From the NCBI GenBank assembly GCA_945861085.1, contig OX244046.1, forward strand, positions 2,976,001-3,040,000: 64,000 nt of DNA, in the 5' to 3' direction. The stretch's first letter is position 1. Every line of letters starts with the position of its first letter. Below, in pieces: positions 9,014 through 17,986 of the stretch. The notes beneath the pieces are model-generated. The model was not told the DNA's origin. It did no database searches and saw only the letters and a program-made list of their open reading frames with translations. A program made the translations under genes and the position numbers. The stretch comes from Clostridioides difficile_D. GTDB taxonomy: Bacteria > Bacillota > Clostridia > Peptostreptococcales > Peptostreptococcaceae.

Positions 9014-9057
9014 AATATTATTAACATAAAATTTAAAATTACTGGAGGTTTTTTACA

Positions 9058-10224
9058 ATGAATTATAATTTTAATGAAATTGTTAATAGAAGCAATAATT
9101 TTTCATCTAAATGGTCAGAGATGGATAAAAAATATGGAACTAATGATTTACTTCCTATGTGGGTAGCTGACATGGATTTTAAAGCTGCACCTTGTATAAT
9201 TGATGCCTTAAGAAATAGACTGGAACAAGAAATTTATGGCTATACAACAAGACCAGATTCTTACAATGAATCTATAGTAAATTGGCTGGATAGAAGACAT
9301 AATTGGAAAATAAAAAGTGAGTGGTTAATTTATAGTCCAGGCGTAATACCAGCCATAAGCCTTTTAATAAACGAACTTACAAAAGAAAACGATAAAATAA
9401 TGATACAAGAACCAGTTTATAGCCCTTTTAATAGCGTTGTAAAAAACAATAATAGAGAACTAATTATAAGCCCATTACAAAAACTAGAAGATGGAAACTA
9501 CATAATGAACTATGAAGATATCGAAAACAAGATTAAAGATGTAAAATTATTCATACTTTGTAATCCTCATAATCCAGTTGGTAGAGTATGGACAAAAGAT
9601 GAATTAAAAAAACTAGGAGATATTTGTCTTAAGCATAATGTAAAAATCATATCTGATGAAATACACAGTGACATCATATTAAAAAAACATAAGCATGTTC
9701 CTATGGCATCTATTTCTAAAGAATTTGAAAAAAATACGATTACTTGTATGGCTCCAACTAAAACTTTTAACATAGCTGGTCTTCAATCATCATATGTAGT
9801 ACTACCTGATGAAAAAGATTATAAATTGTTAGATGATGCCTTTACTAGAATTGATATAAAGAGAAATAATTGCTTTAGCTTAGTTGCAACAGAAGCTTCA
9901 TATAATAATGGCGAATCTTGGCTAGAATCATTTTTGGAATATTTAGAATCTAACATAGACTTTGCTATAAAATATATAAATGAAAACATGCCAAAACTTA
10001 AAGTTAGAAAACCAGAAGGCACTTATTTGTTATGGGTAGACTTTAGTGAACTTGGATTAAGTGATGAGGAACTAGAAAGTATACTTGTAAAGAAAGGTAA
10101 AGTTGCTTTAAATCAAGGAAATAGCTTTGGTATTGGAGGAAGTGGATATCAAAGAATAAACTTAGCTTGTCCAAGAAGTATGCTTGAAGAAGCTCTTATA
10201 AGAATAAAAAATGCAATTAACTAA
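9058..10224 (+). CDS. MalY/PatB-type PLP enzyme (cystathionine beta-lyase / aminotransferase)
   Basis: The protein has 388 residues and is a fold-type I class II aminotransferase. The N-terminal signature LPMWVADMDF is specific for the MalY/PatB group. LCNPHNPVGRVW and SDEIHSD bind the cofactor, and the PLP lysine is in APTKTFNIAGLQ. These enzymes split C-S bonds of cystathionine or cysteine into pyruvate, ammonia and a thiol, or act as transaminases. A ribosome binding site (TGGAGG) lies 10 bases before the ATG. It is the first gene behind the sigma-54 promoter and 24 bases before an antiporter gene. Induction by its amino acid substrate through the sigma-54 activator is likely. Confidence 0.9.
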   Translation: MNYNFNEIVNRSNNFSSKWSEMDKKYGTNDLLPMWVADMDFKAAPCIIDALRNRLEQEIYGYTTRPDSYNESIVNWLDRRHNWKIKSEWLIYSPGVIPAISLLINELTKENDKIMIQEPVYSPFNSVVKNNNRELIISPLQKLEDGNYIMNYEDIENKIKDVKLFILCNPHNPVGRVWTKDELKKLGDICLKHNVKIISDEIHSDIILKKHKHVPMASISKEFEKNTITCMAPTKTFNIAGLQSSYVVLPDEKDYKLLDDAFTRIDIKRNNCFSLVATEASYNNGESWLESFLEYLESNIDFAIKYINENMPKLKVRKPEGTYLLWVDFSELGLSDEELESILVKKGKVALNQGNSFGIGGSGYQRINLACPRSMLEEALIRIKNAIN

Positions 10225-10248
10225 AAATATTTAAGGAGAATTTGCACT

Positions 10249-11691
10249 ATGAAAATAGATACAGAAAGAAAAAGACCTTCATTTAGATATTCCTTGTTAG
10301 TAATGCTTGCAATAATAGCTCTAACATCAGTTGGCATAGTTGTATTTAATGCTTCTATAACTACAATGTTTTTGCTTTCATGGCTTATAGTAGTTCCTGC
10401 AGCTATGAAGCTTGGTTATACTAATGACGAAATAGAAGCTTTTGGATTTGAAGTTGGTAAGGATGCCTTTCAATCAAATTTAATAATACTTTCTGTTGGT
10501 GTACTAATAGCAGCTTGGATAGCTGCTGGTACAATACCAACAGTAGTATATAGTGGCCTAACAATAATAACACCTAAATATTTTTTACTTACAACATTAA
10601 TAGTCTGTTCACTGACTTCTGTTGCTACTGGTACATCTTGGGGGACTCTTGGAACTTCTGGTATAGCAATGATGAGTATTGGTACTAGTATGGGTATTCC
10701 TCTTGGTCTAACAGCTGGTGCAGTCATTTCTGGTGCTTTCTTTGGAGATAAAATGTCTCCTCTATCAGATTCTACAAACTTAGCAGCAGCAGTTTGTAAG
10801 ACAGATGTAATTACACATATGAAGCACATGGTTTACACAACAGGTCCTGCATATGTAATATGTATAGTTCTTTATACAGTGATTGGATTAAAATATTCAA
10901 ATAATACTATCGACTACATTCAAATAAATCAAATCAAAGATGTATTAAATTCAAACTTTCATATTGGCTTAGTAGCAATGATTCCAATAATGTTTTTGTT
11001 ATTACTTTTATTGTTACAAAAACCACCTATTATATCTATACTAAGTTCAGCTATCATGGGACTTATTATAGCCGTATTTCAAGAGGGGGAAAAAATAGGT
11101 GATGTTTTAAATTACATGCTATCAGGATTTACTATAGATACTGGATTTGTTTATGCTGACAAACTATTAAATCGTGGTGGAATAATGAGTATGGCTGAAA
11201 CCGTTTTACTAGTATTTGTAGTTTTCGTTATTGCTGGTATTCTCCAAAAAACTGGTTTCTTAGAAGTACTACTTCAACCTTTGATAACTAAAATAGGAAA
11301 ATCAAGAACTAAACTGGTTGGGTCTACTTTTATAGTAAGTTACTTTGCAAATGCATTTAGTTCGTCAATGATGTTCACTTCAGTATTTGTTGGAACTTTA
11401 ATGTCTCCAATATACAAAGAATTTAAATTAAAACCACAGAATCTATCTAGAATCATAGAAGATACAGCTACACTTGGTGGACCACTAATACCATGGAATT
11501 CAAATGCTGTTTTCTGTGCTCAAACTCTTGGGGTAAGCCCACTGGAATTTATACCATATTGTTTCTTAAGTTGGATTACTCCTATAATTTCATTTATTTA
11601 TGGAGTGACTGGTTTTACTATGCTTACATATACTGATGATGAAATTGAAGAATTAGAGATATTTGACACTGTTCAGAAAAGAGTTGATTAA
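10249..11691 (+). CDS. NhaC-family Na+/H+ antiporter-like transporter
   Basis: The protein has 480 residues and about eleven membrane helices. It has NhaC-family features, including TSWGTLGTSGIAMMSIG, SGAFFGDKMSPLSDSTNL and the C-terminal TATLGGPLIPWNSNAVF. NhaC proteins exchange sodium for protons, and some relatives exchange organic acids (for example malate/lactate). Co-transcription behind a C-S lyase suggests it may move the amino acid or its product rather than serve general pH homeostasis; this is inference. AAGGAGAATTTGCACT precedes the start. Confidence 0.85.
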   Translation: MKIDTERKRPSFRYSLLVMLAIIALTSVGIVVFNASITTMFLLSWLIVVPAAMKLGYTNDEIEAFGFEVGKDAFQSNLIILSVGVLIAAWIAAGTIPTVVYSGLTIITPKYFLLTTLIVCSLTSVATGTSWGTLGTSGIAMMSIGTSMGIPLGLTAGAVISGAFFGDKMSPLSDSTNLAAAVCKTDVITHMKHMVYTTGPAYVICIVLYTVIGLKYSNNTIDYIQINQIKDVLNSNFHIGLVAMIPIMFLLLLLLLQKPPIISILSSAIMGLIIAVFQEGEKIGDVLNYMLSGFTIDTGFVYADKLLNRGGIMSMAETVLLVFVVFVIAGILQKTGFLEVLLQPLITKIGKSRTKLVGSTFIVSYFANAFSSSMMFTSVFVGTLMSPIYKEFKLKPQNLSRIIEDTATLGGPLIPWNSNAVFCAQTLGVSPLEFIPYCFLSWITPIISFIYGVTGFTMLTYTDDEIEELEIFDTVQKRVD

Positions 11692-11693
11692 GT

Positions 11694-11963
11694 ATGAAAT
11701 TTGAATACTATTACTTAATTCAGGACATTACAGGTATATTATTGGCATTTGTAGGACTTAGAATGTCCATCTTAGGATTTAGAATACTTTCAATAAAAGG
11801 AATTTCTATAAATACACTTTTAATCCTAATTAAATATTGCTTATTTGCTATAGCAGGATTGAATTTATTAATATCTAAATTTGGAATTACTCACTGGATT
11901 TTGAGTTTTTATATGATATTAATATCCATAATAATAAACCCTAAAATTAAGGTATCAAAATAG
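11694..11963 (+). CDS. Small membrane protein, function unknown
   Basis: The protein has 89 residues with three hydrophobic segments (about residues 9-32, 40-60 and 66-83) and a short basic tail. The ATG is 2 bases after the antiporter stop, so translation is probably coupled and the product may be an accessory subunit of the antiporter. I do not recognise a family. The ribosome binding site is weak (AAAGAG inside the antiporter end), as expected for coupling. Confidence 0.65.
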   Translation: MKFEYYYLIQDITGILLAFVGLRMSILGFRILSIKGISINTLLILIKYCLFAIAGLNLLISKFGITHWILSFYMILISIIINPKIKVSK

Positions 11964-11992
11964 AAATAACCATCAAACTCAAAGTTTTATAA

Positions 11993-12029
11993 AAAAGAAA
12001 CTACTTTACAAATTAAAGTAGTTTCTTTT
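11993..12029. terminator. Bidirectional terminator
   Basis: A perfect 16-base inverted repeat (11993-12008 with 12014-12029) encloses a 5-base loop, with A and T tracts on either side. It ends both the sigma-54-controlled operon and cwp14. Confidence 0.9.
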
Positions 12030-12043
12030 ATTGTTACTTATAA

Positions 12044-13471
12044 CTAAATAACTGGTGTATCAGATAAGTAATCATTACTTACATAACCATATCCACCACT
12101 ATATTTTATTTTTACCCATCCAGTAGCAAACATCTCTATTGTTTCTACCTTGCTTCCATATGGAAGATGTCCTATTTTTTCATCTTCTGTACTTGGTCCT
12201 TTTCTAACATTTAGACCCTCTTTTTCTTTTACATACTTTATTTTTATATTTTCATTACTATTATCAGGCTTATTATTTGTCAAATAAGACCCACTAACAT
12301 ATCCAATACCTTCATTGTATTTTATTTTTACCCATCCAGTTTTTAACACTTCTAAAACTTCTACTTCATCACCATTATTTAGATATCCTATAACAGAAGC
12401 TTCTATTGTAGCATCACTTCTTATATTTACCTTATCTGTATTAGTCACATACATTACTCTCTTATTATTACTATTTGCCTGTAAATCTTTTAATTCTTTA
12501 AATGCACTTTCATTTCCGCCACTACCAACTTGAGTTATAGAAGTAGCATTTTTATTAGAAAATACACTCTTTTGTGTTGCACTTAATTGTTCTCCTACTA
12601 TTAGTACAGGAGAATCCTCTTTTGATGCCAGTACTCCTACTGCTAGAGCATCTATAAGTTGATTTTGCTTTTTCATTCCATCTTTGGCTACAAATACATT
12701 ATTTAATTTATTAGAAGTATAAAACTTTTCTATTACTTTACCATTAGTTTCATTTCTATCTGCTCCACCTATTCTTTCTGAATTAGGTAAACTTTGTTTT
12801 ATTTTATCTGATACAGCATTAGTAGACCCTATTATGTATGATTTGCTTATATTCTTAGATTCTATAAAATCTTTAAAGCTAGATATTCCAGATGCATCAG
12901 ACACTGGAAGTATAACCATTCCATTAGTAGCAGCTACAGAAGCTATACTAACTGCATCTGCAAGACCTGTATACCCATTTACTACAGCTATTTCTGATAT
13001 ATCTTTTAATCCTTCTATTTTTTTAGCTATACTCAAGGCTGTTTGGTATCTATCACTACCACCAACTCTATCAGTAGTTAAATTATTAGATTCTAACTGT
13101 TTTTGTACATCATTTGATATAGAGCTAGATAGTCCAATTATATAAACTTTTTTAACTCCTAATCTTTTTAATTCTTTCTCAGTTTGTGAATTTAGATTAT
13201 TTTTTTCTGTCAATAATATAGGAGCATTTTTTAATTTAGCAAATGGTGTTACAGCCAATGCATCTACAATAGATTCACTATTTACAATTACAGCCTCATT
13301 TGCACTACTCCATCCTTTTTTGCTTACTTCAACAGCAGTTTGGTATCTATCCTGACCTACTAAAGTATTCTCCACTGTTGTTCTACTTATTTCATTTGCA
13401 TATGCTACTGGCGATAAGCTTAAAACTAGAGATAAGCACAATATTGATGATATTGATTTAGTTAATTTCAT
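12044..13471 (-). CDS. cwp14: Cell wall protein with three CWB2 repeats and two SH3 domains
   Basis: The start is taken at 13471 because AGGGGGAGTTAAG precedes that ATG and a signal peptide begins there; an in-frame upstream extension to 13549 has neither. The protein has 475 residues. A signal peptide ends at VAYANE. Three CWB2 repeats (residues about 30-320, with PILLT and SPVLIV motifs) bind the PSII polymer, and two bacterial SH3 domains follow (about 330-395 and 405-470; both have NVRKGPS/NIRSDAT-type starts and GWVKIKY). There is no catalytic domain. SH3 domains bind peptidoglycan peptides. Domain order and context match C. difficile Cwp14. Confidence 0.9.
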   Translation of the reverse strand: MKLTKSISSILCLSLVLSLSPVAYANEISRTTVENTLVGQDRYQTAVEVSKKGWSSANEAVIVNSESIVDALAVTPFAKLKNAPILLTEKNNLNSQTEKELKRLGVKKVYIIGLSSSISNDVQKQLESNNLTTDRVGGSDRYQTALSIAKKIEGLKDISEIAVVNGYTGLADAVSIASVAATNGMVILPVSDASGISSFKDFIESKNISKSYIIGSTNAVSDKIKQSLPNSERIGGADRNETNGKVIEKFYTSNKLNNVFVAKDGMKKQNQLIDALAVGVLASKEDSPVLIVGEQLSATQKSVFSNKNATSITQVGSGGNESAFKELKDLQANSNNKRVMYVTNTDKVNIRSDATIEASVIGYLNNGDEVEVLEVLKTGWVKIKYNEGIGYVSGSYLTNNKPDNSNENIKIKYVKEKEGLNVRKGPSTEDEKIGHLPYGSKVETIEMFATGWVKIKYSGGYGYVSNDYLSDTPVI

Positions 13472-13861
13472 CTTAACTCCCCCTAAAATTATAGTATCTA
13501 AATGTTTCCTATTTAAAATAGTATAACATAATAATTTAAGTAATATCATTATTATAAAATATTAAATCAAATAAAATACTATCTTTCTTCTCTAATAAGC
13601 TTTTATCCTTACTTGATATTAATACTTTACTCATCAAATGAATTTTTTATATAATTAAAGTTTGTACCACTGTTTCCTTAATTAATCACACATTAAAGCT
13701 ACTTTTTTAATTAGATTATGCACAAGATGTAAATAACGATTTAAATAACTTTTTGATATACTGTAGTTTATTATACAAGCTTTATATTATAATGTATAAT
13801 ATATAGTTGATTATAAAATTGATATAACTCAAGTCATATTAAAAGAGGTGTATTTTATATT
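13472..13861. other. Divergent intergenic region cwp14 / LysR
   Basis: This 390-base spacer is very AT-rich. It contains a TATAAT (minus strand, 13488-13493) before cwp14 and a perfect palindrome at 13783-13803 before the LysR gene. I see no coding sequence. Confidence 0.5.
13783..13803. promoter_or_regulatory. AT-rich palindrome upstream of the LysR gene
   Basis: Two perfect 9-base arms (TATATTATA and TATAATATA) flank ATG, about 58 bases before the LysR start. It could be an autoregulatory operator or overlap the -10 region. Such palindromes arise easily in AT-rich DNA. Confidence 0.35.
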
Positions 13862-14731
13862 ATGGATTTACTGCATCTTAAGTACTTTCAAACTGTTGCT
13901 AGAATGGAACACATAACAAAAGCATCACAAAAACTAAATATAGCACAGCCAGCTTTAAGTAAAACGATATCTTCTTTAGAAAGAGAGCTTGGAGTTAAGC
14001 TATTTGATAGAAAAGGAAGATACATTGTGTTAAATGAATATGGAAAATTATTTCTAAAAAGAGTAGATAGTATTTTGGATTTAGTGGAAATGTCAAAAAA
14101 GGAATTAAGAGATACTTCTCTAGAAAATTCAGGAGAAGTAAAAATATTAGCTACAGCAGCAGCTAATGTGCTACCTTCACTTTTGAGTAATTTCAGAAAA
14201 CTATACCCCAATATTACTTTTAACGTCTCACATACTCTACCATCTTCTTATAAGAAAAGTGATTTTGATTTGTATATCTCTTCTTCATTTACAAAAATAA
14301 ACTCTGAAAATAATATAACTTTAACTTGTGAAGAGATATTATTGGGTATTTCGATTAATCACAAGTTATCTTTAAAGGATGAAGTGTACCTAAGTGAAGT
14401 TTCTGATGAAAACTTCATAGTTATAACTAAAGGTGAGAATTATAGAGAAATAATAGATATACTATGTGAATCAGCTAATTTTAAACCCAAAATAGCCTTT
14501 GAATGTGATTCACCTTATACAATCTATGCACTAATAAAATCACTTCAAGGGGTTGGATTTATATGTGGAAAATCATGGGGGTTATCTAAAGACCCTGAAA
14601 TCAAACTATTACATATAAAAGATATTGAATTTAAAAGATACTTAAATCTCTCATGGTTTAATGAAAATTACACATCTAAAGCCGTATTACTGTTTAAAGA
14701 CTTTCTTATTAACTATTTTAAAAACCTTTAA
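13862..14731 (+). CDS. LysR-family transcriptional regulator
   Basis: The protein has 289 residues. The N-terminal winged helix-turn-helix is typical (LKYFQTVARMEHITKASQKL, then QPALSKTISSLERELGVKLF). The effector-binding region from about residue 90 is a periplasmic-binding-like fold. AAAGAGGTG precedes the ATG. LysR proteins usually control the divergent gene, here cwp14 390 bases away; that link is inference. The co-inducer is unknown. The nearest downstream gene, aspS, is convergent and unlikely to be a target. Confidence 0.9.
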   Translation: MDLLHLKYFQTVARMEHITKASQKLNIAQPALSKTISSLERELGVKLFDRKGRYIVLNEYGKLFLKRVDSILDLVEMSKKELRDTSLENSGEVKILATAAANVLPSLLSNFRKLYPNITFNVSHTLPSSYKKSDFDLYISSSFTKINSENNITLTCEEILLGISINHKLSLKDEVYLSEVSDENFIVITKGENYREIIDILCESANFKPKIAFECDSPYTIYALIKSLQGVGFICGKSWGLSKDPEIKLLHIKDIEFKRYLNLSWFNENYTSKAVLLFKDFLINYFKNL

Positions 14732-14786
14732 ATATAAGTTATAAATACAGTCTTTATATTAAATAAAAATGCAAGTGGGAGGAACG

Positions 14787-14836
14787 AAAAAGAGTGCCTC
14801 ATGAACTAAAAAGTTCATTTTGAGACACTCCTTTTT
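14787..14836. terminator. Hairpin terminator of the GTGTCTCAAAAT repeat family
   Basis: A long hairpin with AGTGCCTCATGAAC and GTTCATTTTGAGACACT arms sits between the convergent LysR and aspS genes, with A and T tracts at its borders. It probably terminates both. Read on the minus strand it matches the left half of the 126-bp element at 31096 at about 32 of 37 positions, so it belongs to a dispersed family. Confidence 0.8.
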
Positions 14837-14862
14837 ACATTTTAATTTCTTACAACTACATA

Positions 14863-16650
14863 TTATTCATTATCTTTTATATCAACTTTTATACTTAATT
14901 CTTCTAATTGCTCATCTTCTGCTAATGTAGGAGCATTTGTCATAGGACAAACAGCATTTTGATTTTTAGGGAATGCAATGACTTCTCTTATATTATCAGC
15001 TCCTGCAAGTAACATAACAAGTCTATCAAGTCCAAAAGCTAGACCAGCATGAGGAGGAGTCCCATATTTAAATGCCTCTAATAAGTAACCAAATTTTTCA
15101 TTAGCTCTTTCCTCTGTAAAACCAAGTGCTTTAAACATCTTTGACTGGACATCAGAATTTGATATTCTAACACTTCCCCCTCCTATTTCATAACCATTCA
15201 ATACAATATCATAAGCTTTAGCTCTTAAAGATGCCTTGTCACCTTCTTCTAACTTATCCAAATCTTCATCCATAGGTGATGTAAATGGATGGTGCATTGC
15301 TGAGAACTTACCTGTTTCTTCATCTTTCTCAAAAACTGGGAATTCAGTTACCCATAATAGATTATAGACATTTTTATCTAACAGATTAAGTCTGTTTGCC
15401 ACTTCAAGTCTAACTTGTCCTAAAGCATCAAATACTATTGAATTTTTATCAGCTACAAATAAAAGTAAATCCCCTACTTCAGCATTCATTCTTGTAAGTA
15501 TAGCATTCATTTCCTCTTCATTAAAGAATTTTGCTATTGGAGAAGTTACTCCTTCTTGTCCTACTTTCATCCAAGCAAGACCTTTTGCTCTATATGTCTT
15601 AGCATGTTCTTCTAATGATGATATTTGTTTTCTAGTAAAATCATCCGCTTTACCTTTTACATTTATACCTCTAACACTTTTTCCTGGTTGTGTAGCATCA
15701 GCAAACACTTTAAACCCACAATTACAAACAACATCAGATATGTCTGTTAATTCATATCCAAATCTAGTATCTGGCTTATCTGAACCATATCTAGCCATAG
15801 CTTCAGCATAAGTCATCTTAGGAAGTGGAAGTGTCAATTCTACATCTAAAACTTCTTTAAATATCACTTCAAGCAAACCTTCAATCATACTCATAACATC
15901 TTCTTGCTCAACAAAAGACATTTCACAGTCTATTTGTGTAAACTCTGGTTGTCTATCTGCTCTTAAGTCTTCATCTCTAAAACATTTAACTATTTGGAAA
16001 TATCTATCCATACCACTCACCATTAACAACTGTTTATATAATTGTGGTGATTGTGGTAATGCATAAAATTTTCCTGGATTAACTCTACTTGGTACAAGAT
16101 AATCTCTTGCTCCTTCTGGTGTTGGAGCTATTAAAAATGGTGTTTCTATTTCACAGAATCTATTGTTTGATAAGTAATTTCTTGTAATATTCATTACTTT
16201 ATGTCTTAATTTTAAATTTCTCTGCATAGATGGTTTTCTTAAATCTAAGTATCTATATTTTAATCTTAATGCTTCAGAAACATCATCATCATCTTTTATA
16301 TAAATAGGTGGAGTTTCTGACTTATTTAAAAGTCTAAGTTCAGTTGCAAATATTTCTATATCTCCAGTTGGCATATTAGGGTTTTTAGATTGTCTTTCGC
16401 ATACTTTTCCTTTTACAGCTATTACAAATTCAGCTCCTAATTTTTCAGCTTTTTCAAAAGCTTCTTTATTTACATCTGTATCAAAAACTATTTGACATAA
16501 TCCACTTGTATCTCTTAAGTCAACAAATACAAGACCACCTAAATTTCTTTTTTTCTGTACCCATCCCATAAGTACAACTTCTTCATTTATGTTTTTTTCT
16601 CTCAACTCTCCACAGTAGTGAGTTCTCTTTAAACCATTTAAAGTTTCCAA
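14863..16650 (-). CDS. aspS: Aspartyl-tRNA synthetase
   Basis: The protein has 595 residues, the size of bacterial-type AspRS with its GAD insertion. It charges tRNA-Asp. An N-terminal OB-fold anticodon-binding domain (VVLMGWVQKKRNLGGLVF) is followed by the class II catalytic domain with FRDEDLRADRQPEFTQID (motif 2) and GLAFGLDRLVMLLAG (motif 3). The start is TTG at 16650 with GGAGG 9 bases upstream. It is the last gene of a long minus-strand operon, 74 bases after hisS. I saw no T-box leader in the gap. Confidence 0.97.
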   Translation of the reverse strand: METLNGLKRTHYCGELREKNINEEVVLMGWVQKKRNLGGLVFVDLRDTSGLCQIVFDTDVNKEAFEKAEKLGAEFVIAVKGKVCERQSKNPNMPTGDIEIFATELRLLNKSETPPIYIKDDDDVSEALRLKYRYLDLRKPSMQRNLKLRHKVMNITRNYLSNNRFCEIETPFLIAPTPEGARDYLVPSRVNPGKFYALPQSPQLYKQLLMVSGMDRYFQIVKCFRDEDLRADRQPEFTQIDCEMSFVEQEDVMSMIEGLLEVIFKEVLDVELTLPLPKMTYAEAMARYGSDKPDTRFGYELTDISDVVCNCGFKVFADATQPGKSVRGINVKGKADDFTRKQISSLEEHAKTYRAKGLAWMKVGQEGVTSPIAKFFNEEEMNAILTRMNAEVGDLLLFVADKNSIVFDALGQVRLEVANRLNLLDKNVYNLLWVTEFPVFEKDEETGKFSAMHHPFTSPMDEDLDKLEEGDKASLRAKAYDIVLNGYEIGGGSVRISNSDVQSKMFKALGFTEERANEKFGYLLEAFKYGTPPHAGLAFGLDRLVMLLAGADNIREVIAFPKNQNAVCPMTNAPTLAEDEQLEELSIKVDIKDNE

Positions 16651-16723
16651 GATACTACCTCCATTTTATTTAATTTTAATGCTATATATTTATCTAATAC
16701 ACAAAACATCATACTTTCTTATT

Positions 16724-17986
16724 TTACAGCTTTTGCTTTAATTCTTCAACTAATGTACTTAATTTTACAATAGTTTGCTCTGATGTTTTCATGTTTTTTA
16801 ATGTTGCAGTGTCATTTTTAAGCTCATCATCCCCAATTACTATTGTAAATTTTGAATTTATTTTATCTGAATATTTAAATTGTGCTTTGACACTTCTCTC
16901 TATATGGTCTTTATCTGCACTTATATGATTTTTTCTCAGTTCTTTTAATAGTTTAAAGCTTTTTGTATTTGCTTCTTCACCTATTGTTACTATAAATATA
17001 TCTGTAGACTGTGGATTTTCTATTTCAATTCCATTGCTTTCAAGCGTAAGTAAAAGTCTTTCGACACCTAATGCAAATCCAATTCCGCTTATCCCTTTTG
17101 GACCTCCTAGTTGCTCAACAAGACCATCATATCTGCCACCACCACATACAGTACTTTGTGCACCTATATCATTAGATATAATTTCAAAAGCAGTTTTTCT
17201 ATAGTAATCCAAACCTCTAACTATTGTTTTATCAATTACAAAATTTATATCCATTTCCTTTAAGTATTCTTGAAGTTTATCAAAGTGAACTTTACAATCA
17301 TCACACAAATGGTCTGCAATAAATGGTATATCTTTGATATTTTCTTTACATGTAGGGTTTTTACAGTCTATAACCCTCATTGGATTTTTTTCTCTTCTCT
17401 CATTACAAGTCTCACACAATATATCTACTTTTGAGTCAAGATATTCTTTTAATAAAGCATTGTACTCTTTTCTACAAACTGGGCAACCAACTGAATTTAT
17501 ACTTACTACCAAATCATTTAATCCAACTTCATTAAAAAATTGAACAGCCAGTGCAATTATTTCAGCATCCATTGAAGGCGTATCACTTCCAAGTGACTCT
17601 ATACCAAATTGATGAAATTGTCTTTGTCTACCAGCTTGTGGTCTCTCATATCTAAAACAAGGTGTAACATAAAATAGTTTAGTTGGTTGAGTATCTGCGT
17701 ATAGTTTATTCTCAATAAATGCTCTAACTGCACCAGCTGTACCTTCTGGCTTTAGAGTAATTTCTCTATCACCTTTATCTTTAAAAGAATACATCTCTTT
17801 TTGAACTATGTCTGTAGTATCTCCAACACTTCTCTTAAAAAGTTCAGTATGTTCAAATATAGGTGTTACCATTTCTTCATATCCATATAAAGCACATATT
17901 TCTCTAAATTTATTTTCTACATAACGCCATTTATAAGCCTCTTTTGGAGTTATGTCTTTAGTTCCTCTAGGAGCTTTAGTCAACAT
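16724..17986 (-). CDS. hisS: Histidyl-tRNA synthetase
   Basis: The protein has 420 residues. It is a class II synthetase with the PRGTKDITP N-terminus, motif 2 CFRYERPQAGRQRQFHQ and the histidine-specific GLDYYRKTAFE. The C-terminal anticodon-binding domain begins near residue 325. The start overlaps hemZ by 11 bases and has AAGAGG upstream. The usual Firmicute hisS-aspS order is kept. Confidence 0.97.
   Translation of the reverse strand: MLTKAPRGTKDITPKEAYKWRYVENKFREICALYGYEEMVTPIFEHTELFKRSVGDTTDIVQKEMYSFKDKGDREITLKPEGTAGAVRAFIENKLYADTQPTKLFYVTPCFRYERPQAGRQRQFHQFGIESLGSDTPSMDAEIIALAVQFFNEVGLNDLVVSINSVGCPVCRKEYNALLKEYLDSKVDILCETCNERREKNPMRVIDCKNPTCKENIKDIPFIADHLCDDCKVHFDKLQEYLKEMDINFVIDKTIVRGLDYYRKTAFEIISNDIGAQSTVCGGGRYDGLVEQLGGPKGISGIGFALGVERLLLTLESNGIEIENPQSTDIFIVTIGEEANTKSFKLLKELRKNHISADKDHIERSVKAQFKYSDKINSKFTIVIGDDELKNDTATLKNMKTSEQTIVKLSTLVEELKQKL

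Noticed and set aside
13472..13549. Longer start for cwp14
   Set aside because: It would bury the signal peptide behind 26 residues and has no ribosome binding site.
16651..16723. T-box leader for aspS or hisS
   Set aside because: The 74-base gap is too short and has no T-box sequence or terminator/antiterminator pair; hisS overlaps hemZ.
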